Below are positions 58,287-64,000 of a DNA stretch of 64,000 nucleotides, in pieces. The DNA comes from Caulobacter sp. 602-1 (GTDB taxonomy: Bacteria; Pseudomonadota; Alphaproteobacteria; Caulobacterales; Caulobacteraceae), in NCBI RefSeq assembly GCF_003931565.1, contig NZ_RRYI01000006.1, positions 124,001-188,000 of the forward strand, written 5' to 3'. The notes beneath the pieces were generated by a model. It was not told where the DNA came from. It did no database searches and saw nothing but the letters and a program-made list of their open reading frames with translations. The position numbers were made by a program, and so were the translations under genes. Numbering within the stretch: the first letter of the stretch is position 1; every line of letters begins with the position of its first letter.

Positions 58287-59675
58287 CTACTCTTCCTCTT
58301 CCGCCCGGGCCCCGGCCACGCCCAGGGACTTGAGCTTCCTGTGCAGCGCCGAGCGCTCCATGCCGATGAAATTGGCGGTGCGCGAGATGTTGCCGCCGAA
58401 CCGCAGGATCTGGGCGTTCAGGTACTCGCGCTCGAACAGCTCGCGGGCCTCGCGCAGCGGCAGGGCGATGATCCGCTCGGCACCGATCGCCCCGGCGTTG
58501 CCGGCGCTGGGCTGGTCGGCGCCCGCCAGCATCTCGGCGGTGATCACCTCGCCTGGTTCGCCCGAAGCCAGGATCAGCATGCGCTCGACGTTGTTGCGCA
58601 ACTGGCGGACATTGCCGGGCCAGGTCTGCACTTGCAGCGTGGCCAGGGCGTCTTCGCCCAGGCGACGGCGCGCCAGGCCGGTGGCCTCGCTGATCTTGTC
58701 GACGAAATAGGCGATCAGCTCGGGAATGTCCTCACGGCGCTCGGCCAGGCCCGGCACGCGCACCGGCACCACGTTCAGGCGGTGGAACAGATCCTCGCGG
58801 AAGCGACCGCTGGTGATCTCGTCGCGCAGATCCCGCGAGCTGGACGAGATCACCCGCACGTCGACCTGGACATCATTGTCGCCGCCAACCCGCCGGAAGC
58901 GCTGCTCCACCAGCACCCGCAGGATGCGGCCCTGAGTCTCGCGCGGCATGTCGGCGACTTCGTCGAGATAGAGCGTGCCGCCATGGGCGCGTTCGAACAC
59001 GCCGATCTTGCGCGGACGACCGCCCTCGCCTTCCTCGCCGAACAGTTCGACGTCCAGCCGCTCGGGGGCCATGCCCGCGGCGCTGACGGCGACGAACTCC
59101 TGCTTGGCCCGGGCGCTGGCGCCGTGGATCAGACGGGCCACCAGCTCCTTGCCGGACCCGGGCGGACCGGAGACCAGGATGCGGCTATTGGCCGGCGCGA
59201 CCTTGAGAATCAGCTGGCGCAGGGCCTGAGCCGGCGCCGACTTGCCGATCAGGCCATCCGGCGTCAGGGTCTGGGTCCGCAGCCGGCGGTTCTCGCGGCG
59301 CAGGCCCGCCGCCTCCAGCGCCCGCTCGACGATCATCAGAAGCCGGTCGGACTTGAACGGCTTTTCCAGAAATTCGTAGGCGCCGCGCTTGATGGCGCTG
59401 ACCGCGGTCTCGATATTGCCGTGACCCGAGATCATGATCACCGGCAGGTCAGCGTCCAACCCCTTGACCATGTCCAGCAATTCCAGACCGTCCATGCCGC
59501 CGCCCTGCATCCAGATGTCCAGGACCAGCAGGGCCGGCTTGCGGGCCCGGATCGCGGCGAGGGCCTGATCGGAATCGGCGGCCGTACGCACCGCGTAGCC
59601 CTCATCCTCAAGGATGCCGGCCACCAGCTCGCGGATATCGGCTTCATCATCGACCACAAGAACGTCGGCGCTCAT
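58287..59675 (-). CDS. ntrX: Response regulator NtrX
   Basis: 462 residues. Receiver domain with DDE pocket and phospho-acceptor Asp53 (LLVLDIWM) and Lys in FLEKPF; AAA+ domain with Walker A SGPPGSGKELVAR and Walker B GGTLYLDEVADMP; Fis-type helix-turn-helix at the end (GNISRTANFIGMERSALHRKL). The GAFTGA loop that contacts sigma-54 is missing (LFGEEGEGGRPRKIGVFERA), so it is unlikely to activate sigma-54 promoters in the usual way. ATG overlaps the ntrY stop. Confidence 0.96.
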   Translation of the reverse strand: MSADVLVVDDEADIRELVAGILEDEGYAVRTAADSDQALAAIRARKPALLVLDIWMQGGGMDGLELLDMVKGLDADLPVIMISGHGNIETAVSAIKRGAYEFLEKPFKSDRLLMIVERALEAAGLRRENRRLRTQTLTPDGLIGKSAPAQALRQLILKVAPANSRILVSGPPGSGKELVARLIHGASARAKQEFVAVSAAGMAPERLDVELFGEEGEGGRPRKIGVFERAHGGTLYLDEVADMPRETQGRILRVLVEQRFRRVGGDNDVQVDVRVISSSSRDLRDEITSGRFREDLFHRLNVVPVRVPGLAERREDIPELIAYFVDKISEATGLARRRLGEDALATLQVQTWPGNVRQLRNNVERMLILASGEPGEVITAEMLAGADQPSAGNAGAIGAERIIALPLREARELFEREYLNAQILRFGGNISRTANFIGMERSALHRKLKSLGVAGARAEEEE

Positions 59676-61930
59676 ATCATCTCCTCGGCGCCACTCTGGT
59701 CCGCATAGTTGGGGACCGTGGCGTGCAGTCGTACAGTCGTCGGGAATTTCAGGATCACGCGGGCTCCGGGAAGCTCGCGGGCGTCGGTCAGGGCCAGGCC
59801 GCCGCCGTGGTCCTCCATGATCCGCTTGACGATGGCCAGGCCCAGGCCTGTCCCCTTCTCGCGGGTGGTCACATAGGGCTCGGTGAGGCGATCGCGGTCC
59901 TTGGCGGGCAGGCCGACGCCGTTGTCCTCGATCGTCACGCACAGTTCGTCGGCGTCCGAACTGAGGATCGCGGTGATACGGCCCTTCAGGTCGGGATCGG
60001 TCAGTCGGCGCGCGCCGACCGCCTCGCCGGCGTTCTTCAGGATATTGGTCAGAACCTGACCGATCATCCGTTCGTCGCAGGTGATCCAGACGTCCTCGCC
60101 GCCCGGTTCCCGCAGCTTGACCTCGATCTCGGCGTCCTGGAACCGCTGAGCGAAGACCGCCTGACGCAGCATCTCGGTCAAGTTGGCCGGCTCGAAGCGC
60201 GGAGCCGGCATACGGGCGAAGGCGGAGAACTCGTCGACCATCCGGCCGATATCGCCGACCTGGCGAATGATCGTCTCTGTGCAGCGATCGAAGGTCTCAA
60301 GGTCGCTGGCGATTTCCTTGCGATACTTGCGCCTCAGGCGCTCGGCCGACAGCTGGATCGGGGTGAGCGGGTTCTTGATCTCGTGGGCGATGCGGCGCGC
60401 GACATCCTTCCACGCGGCGTTGCGCTGGGCGGCCATCAGGCGGGTGATGTCGTCGAACGTCAGAACGAGGCCTTCGGCCACGTGGCCGGCGGCGCGCACT
60501 CGCAGTCGGCGAGTCTCGCCCTCGCGCTGAATGTCGACCTCGACGTCGGTGTCCGGGCGGCTCTCCTGCAGCGCCTCCATCACGGTCTCGAACTCGGGCG
60601 CTAGCTGGATGAGGTCGGTTCCAAGGGCGCCCTCCGGCAGGCCCAGTAGGGTCACGGCGCGACGGTTCACCGCCGAGACCTTGCCGTGCTCGTCCAGGCT
60701 GATGACGCCGGCGCTGACGCCCGACAGCACCGTTTCGATGAACAGACGGCGGCTCTCGGCGTCGAGGCTGGCGGCCTTCAGCGCGGCCTGCTGCAGCTGC
60801 AGTTCGCTGGTCATCATGTTGAAGGCGTTGGACAGCGCCCGGATCTCCTCGGGGCCGGTGTCGGCTTCCACCCGGGCGTCGAGGTCGCCGCCGGAGACAC
60901 GGCCCGCCGCCTCGACCAGGCCCGCCACCGGGCCGGCGATCGAGTTGGCGGCGGCGATCCCCACCCAGATGGCCGCCACCAGGACCAGCAGCGCCGTCTC
61001 CAGATAACTGAGGCCGAAGATCGCCTGGATCCGGCCGCGGCTGCGTTCGGCGTCACGGTACGAGACCAGGGCGTCCTGAGTCTCGATCAGGTGGGTCAGG
61101 ATGCCCTTTTCGATCGGCCGGACGACATAGAGATAGGCGTCTTGGAAGCCGTTGAGCTTGTAAAGCGCTCGGAAGAGATCGGTCGAGACGAAGCGCTGGG
61201 CGGTGACCTCGCCGCTGTCCGTGGCCTGATAGCTGGACGGCGGCGGTGCCAGGAACGGCGGTGCGTCGCGCAGTTCGGCCCGAGCCAGGACGCGGCCGTC
61301 ACGGTCGAGGATGTAAGCGGCGGCGAAGCCGTTGTTCCTGGTCTCGTCCGCCAGGAAGTGCCCGAACGCGACCGGCGAATGGGCCAGGGCCGGCGCGGCT
61401 TCGTTCAGATTGGCCGCCATGGGGCCGATGTGCTCGGAGATATAGTTCTTCTGCTGCTCGACATACGAGATCGCGACCTTGGCCGAGTTGCCGACCACGG
61501 TCTGGACCCGTTGGCTGAACCAGCCGTCCACGCCGCGGTTGACCAGCACCCCGAAGAACAGCGCCACGATCACCGCCGGGGCCACCGCCGCCAGCGAGAA
61601 CAGGCCAACGAAGCGCAGGTGCAGGCGGGCGCCGGCGTCGCTGGCGCGGGCGTCGATCAGGTCGTAGAGGCGCAGGCCCACCACAGTGGCCACGCCCAGG
61701 ATCAGCACCAGGTTGAAGCCCAGCACGACCAGGATGACCGTCGAGGCGGTGCTGATCGAATCGGTCTTGGGCGGCGACGAAGCCAGGGCGACGCTGGCGA
61801 CGGTCAGGATCACCGCCAGCGCGTAGGCCCCGCCGGTCAGGTACCGCGACCGCAGGAGCTCTCGCCACCAGGCCCGGCTGAACCGGGTCGGCGGGGCTTC
61901 CGATCCCGTCGCGTAAGCCACTGAAGACAT
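59672..61930 (-). CDS. ntrY: Sensor histidine kinase NtrY
   Basis: 752 residues from the ATG at 61930 (a TTG at 61966 is possible; neither has a clear SD). N-terminal TM helices, a large periplasmic segment, TM, HAMP (IAGPVAGLVEAAGRVSGGDLD), PAS, and kinase core with RRIAHEIKNPLTPIQLSAERL (phospho-His), N box NILKNAGEAV, and EDNGVGLP/EKGTGLGLAIV. Partner of NtrX; senses envelope or redox/nitrogen conditions. An inverted repeat lies just before the start. Confidence 0.95.
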   Translation of the reverse strand: MSSVAYATGSEAPPTRFSRAWWRELLRSRYLTGGAYALAVILTVASVALASSPPKTDSISTASTVILVVLGFNLVLILGVATVVGLRLYDLIDARASDAGARLHLRFVGLFSLAAVAPAVIVALFFGVLVNRGVDGWFSQRVQTVVGNSAKVAISYVEQQKNYISEHIGPMAANLNEAAPALAHSPVAFGHFLADETRNNGFAAAYILDRDGRVLARAELRDAPPFLAPPPSSYQATDSGEVTAQRFVSTDLFRALYKLNGFQDAYLYVVRPIEKGILTHLIETQDALVSYRDAERSRGRIQAIFGLSYLETALLVLVAAIWVGIAAANSIAGPVAGLVEAAGRVSGGDLDARVEADTGPEEIRALSNAFNMMTSELQLQQAALKAASLDAESRRLFIETVLSGVSAGVISLDEHGKVSAVNRRAVTLLGLPEGALGTDLIQLAPEFETVMEALQESRPDTDVEVDIQREGETRRLRVRAAGHVAEGLVLTFDDITRLMAAQRNAAWKDVARRIAHEIKNPLTPIQLSAERLRRKYRKEIASDLETFDRCTETIIRQVGDIGRMVDEFSAFARMPAPRFEPANLTEMLRQAVFAQRFQDAEIEVKLREPGGEDVWITCDERMIGQVLTNILKNAGEAVGARRLTDPDLKGRITAILSSDADELCVTIEDNGVGLPAKDRDRLTEPYVTTREKGTGLGLAIVKRIMEDHGGGLALTDARELPGARVILKFPTTVRLHATVPNYADQSGAEEMI

Positions 61931-61940
61931 CGCCACGGAG

Positions 61941-61961
61941 TTTAGGAGCGTGTGTCCTAAA
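61941..61961. promoter_or_regulatory. Inverted repeat TTTAGGA-N7-TCCTAAA before ntrY
   Basis: Perfect 7-bp arms (61941-61947 and 61955-61961) end 10 bp before the ntrY ATG. If ntrY starts at TTG 61966 the repeat would be coding, which argues for the ATG. Could be an operator or a leader hairpin near the initiation site. Confidence 0.45.
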
Positions 61962-62054
61962 TTCAACAGCTATGTGCTGAGAAAGCTTCAGCGCCACAGA
62001 GCGCGCTGTGCGCGCTCCGCTCGTTTTCGAGACTAGGGCCTGCTCAAGCAGACC
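61962..62054 (-). terminator. Hairpins between ntrC and ntrY
   Basis: A GGGTCTGC-TTGA-GCAGGCCC stem (62036-62055 on the minus strand) overlaps the ntrC stop, and a CACAG...CTGTG palindrome lies at 61995-62010. No T-run, so at most a pause or processing site; ntrYX may be partly co-transcribed with ntrBC. Confidence 0.4.
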
Positions 62055-63476
62055 CTACCGGCGACCGCGCGTCATCTCCACGCCCAGGTCCTGAATCTTC
62101 TTGCGCAGGGTGTTGCGGTTCAGGCCGAGGATTTCGGCGGCCCGGACCTGATTGCCCCGCGTCGCCGAAAGGGTCAGCTGGATCAGCGGACGCTCCACCT
62201 CCTCCAGGATGCGGTCGTACAGGCCGGGGGGCGGTACGCCGTCGGGCTGATCGGCGAAGTGCGAAGCCAGATGGCGCTCGACCAGCATGGACAGGGTGAG
62301 CGGCCCCTCCTCCGAGCGGACGGCCGGGGTGTGATCCTGCAACTCGCGGTCGACGATGCGGGCGGTGATCAGCTCCTCAGCATAGAGGGCGCACATCCGG
62401 CGCATCAGGTTCTCGAGCTCACGGACATTGCCCGGCCAGGGATGGGTCTTCAGGCGGTCGAGAGCGCTTTGGTCGATCGTCTTGGCCGGCAGGCCTTCAC
62501 GGGCTGCGCGTAGCAGGAAGGTGCGCGCCAGGTCCGGGATGTCCTCGGCGCGATCGCGCAGCGGCGGCAGACGCACCGGCGCGACATTCAGGCGGAAGAA
62601 CAGGTCCTCGCGGAACAGCCCCTGTTGGATCAGGCCGCGCAGGTCCCGGTTCGTGGCGGCTATGATCCGCACGTTGGGGCGACGGCCGGTCTTGGGATTG
62701 ATCACAGGCTCGGTGCCGTCGATCACGCGCAGCAGGCGGGTTTGGGCGTCCAGCGGCATGTCGCCGATCTCGTCCAGGAACAGGGTGCCGCCGTCGGCCT
62801 CGATCAGCCGGCCGTTGTCGCCTTCGCCGCGTCCGAACAACTCGGTTTCGACCCGCTCGCGCGGCACCGCGGCCAGATTGATGACCACGAACTTGCCGTC
62901 GCGGCGGCGACCCAGCTCGTGCAGGGCCCGGGCGACCAGCTCCTTGCCGGTGCCGCTTTCGCCCAGGATCAGGACCGTCAGGTCGGCGCCGACCAGCCGG
63001 GCGATGGTGCGATAGACCTCCTGCATCGGCGCCGAGCGGCCGATCAGCGGCAGGCGCTCATCGCGCATGGCCCGGGCCTGGGCCTTTGAAGCCTCGGCGT
63101 CGGCCGGCCGCGACAGGGCCCGGCGCGCCGCGGCGGTGACGTCGTCGAGATCGAAGGGCTTGGAGACGTATTCGAACGCTCCCGCGTCGGCGGCGTTGAC
63201 CGCCGTCAGCAGGGTGTTTTGCGCGCTCATCACGATGATCGGGAGCTTGGGTCGCTCCTTGCGGATGCGCGGCAGCACGTCGAACACATTCTCGTCCGGC
63301 ATCATCACATCGGTGACGACCAGGTCGCCCTCCCCGTCCGTGACCCACTTGAGCAGAGTGGTGGCGTTGCCGGTGGCGCGGACCTGATAGCCGAGACGGG
63401 TGAAGGCCTGGCTGAGCACCAGACGCACCGAGCTGTCGTCGTCGGCGATCAGAATCTTCTTGCTCGCGGCGTTCAT
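62055..63476 (-). CDS. ntrC: Nitrogen response regulator NtrC
   Basis: 473 residues. Receiver with phospho-acceptor Asp56 (LVVTDVMMP) and Lys in YVSKPF; AAA+ domain with Walker [19 protein letters not shown] and Walker [14 protein letters not shown]; Fis helix-turn-helix ([24 protein letters not shown]). The stretch after TELFG is [15 protein letters not shown], so the GAFTGA loop needed for sigma-54 contact is deleted. This is a known property of Caulobacter NtrC. It starts 2 nt after ntrB. Confidence 0.97.
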   Translation of the reverse strand: MNAASKKILIADDDSSVRLVLSQAFTRLGYQVRATGNATTLLKWVTDGEGDLVVTDVMMPDENVFDVLPRIRKERPKLPIIVMSAQNTLLTAVNAADAGAFEYVSKPFDLDDVTAAARRALSRPADAEASKAQARAMRDERLPLIGRSAPMQEVYRTIARLVGADLTVLILGESGTGKELVARALHELGRRRDGKFVVINLAAVPRERVETELFGRGEGDNGRLIEADGGTLFLDEIGDMPLDAQTRLLRVIDGTEPVINPKTGRRPNVRIIAATNRDLRGLIQQGLFREDLFFRLNVAPVRLPPLRDRAEDIPDLARTFLLRAAREGLPAKTIDQSALDRLKTHPWPGNVRELENLMRRMCALYAEELITARIVDRELQDHTPAVRSEEGPLTLSMLVERHLASHFADQPDGVPPPGLYDRILEEVERPLIQLTLSATRGNQVRAAEILGLNRNTLRKKIQDLGVEMTRGRR

Positions 63477-63478
63477 GC

Positions 63479-64000
63479 TCAGGCGTCTCCGAAGGCGGTT
63501 TCAGTGTTCGAGTTTTCCGGGGCGACGGGCAGCAGCACGCGGAAGACGGTGCGGCCGGGCTCGGACTCGAAATCGATCAGACCGCCGTGGGCGGTGACGA
63601 GCTTGGTGACCAGGGCCAGGCCCAGGCCCGTGCCATTGGCCTTGGTGGTCACGAAGGGTTGGAACAGATGATCGCGCAGGCTGGACGGCACGCCGGGGCC
63701 GTTGTCGATCACCTTGACTTCGATCGGCGCGCCGCTGGCGGTCTTGCCGTCGGCGCCGCGCACGCGGACGCCAGGGCGCCAGGCGGTGTGGATCGAGATC
63801 TGGCCGCGATCGTCACCCCGCATATGGGCGGCCTCGGCCGCGTTCTTGGTCAGATTCAGGAAGACCTGGATCAGGTGATCCTCGTCGCCCCACACGGGCG
63901 GCAGCGACGGATCGTAGCTTTCCTTCAGCGTCAGACCGTCGGCTACGCCGTTGGCGACCAGGGCCCGGACGCGGTCCAGCACCTGGTGGATGTTGACTGG
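63479..64000 (-). CDS. ntrB: Sensor kinase NtrB, C-terminal part (runs off the window)
   Basis: Only the C-terminal 173 or so residues are present; the reading frame continues past position 64000 ([14 protein letters not shown]), so the GTG at 63982 is not the start. HATPase domain intact: N box [13 protein letters not shown]1 [10 protein letters not shown] box LFQPFVTTK and G2 [10 protein letters not shown]. Phosphorylates and dephosphorylates NtrC under control of PII. Confidence 0.95.
   Translation of the reverse strand, partial: PVNIHQVLDRVRALVANGVADGLTLKESYDPSLPPVWGDEDHLIQVFLNLTKNAAEAAHMRGDDRGQISIHTAWRPGVRVRGADGKTASGAPIEVKVIDNGPGVPSSLRDHLFQPFVTTKANGTGLGLALVTKLVTAHGGLIDFESEPGRTVFRVLLPVAPENSNTETAFGDA

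Noticed and set aside
1..64000. tRNA, rRNA, tmRNA, RNase P RNA or CRISPR array
   Set aside because: Read through all intergenic gaps; no cloverleaf with CCA end, no conserved rRNA or RNase P blocks and no regularly spaced repeats were found.

Overview
The window looks like a Caulobacter-type alphaproteobacterial chromosome. GC is very high and third positions are C/G-rich, TonB-dependent receptors dominate (five), LacI/AraC/ECF regulators are common, and the right end carries the order ntrB-ntrC-ntrY-ntrX-dat-hfq-hflX-mazG typical of Caulobacterales. No rRNA, tRNA or CRISPR array was seen. All identities come from reading motifs, not from database searches.

Layout. (1) 584-5128: a highly codon-biased TonB receptor with a TTG start, convergent with a TPR/2OG-Fe(II) oxygenase. 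(2) 5188-16744: a catabolic cluster that fits periplasmic 3-keto-glycoside breakdown. It has three DUF1080 (3-keto-disaccharide hydrolase-type) proteins, a GMC dehydrogenase with its TAT-exported small subunit, a cytochrome c, a cupin, two sugar isomerase/epimerase-like proteins, a Gfo/Idh/MocA oxidoreductase, an MFS transporter and a LacI repressor. (3) 16745-29890: a probable acquired block. It holds a broken gene, a Fur-box-preceded siderophore receptor, two paralogous AraC regulators, a PepSY membrane operon and an EmrAB/NodT-type efflux operon, and it ends next to a possible transposase fossil. The two AraC loci share a 38-nt element. (4) 30000-33644: MarR regulator, TonB receptor and HSL-type esterase. 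(5) 33675-40908: pectin/polyuronate use, with an ECF sigma factor, FecR, an STN-containing TonB receptor and a pectinesterase in one orientation. A 20-bp perfect palindrome lies before the receptor. A divergent alginate-lyase-family gene is preceded by a UxuR/ExuR-like operator. (6) 40956-52653: B12 salvage. A cobalamin riboswitch precedes btuB, cobC, btuF, btuC, btuD, cobD, cobQ, cobT, cobS and a tyrosine-phosphatase-like gene, with cobU/cobP divergent. (7) 52654-55658: an inverted pair of palindromic repeats, a long leader, a GPH sugar transporter and mazG. (8) 55668-64000: hflX, hfq, dat and the NtrYX/NtrBC nitrogen regulators; ntrB runs off the edge.

How the genes work together. The window is mostly nutrient capture. 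Each outer-membrane receptor sits beside the enzymes and regulator for its probable substrate (glycosides, ferric siderophore, an ester compound, pectin/polyuronate, cobalamin). The right end is core nitrogen/redox signalling and RNA metabolism. The most testable new ideas are a phosphatase-like protein at the end of the B12 operon as the missing alpha-ribazole/cobalamin phosphatase, the shared AraC-locus element, and the operators of the two pectin/uronate units.
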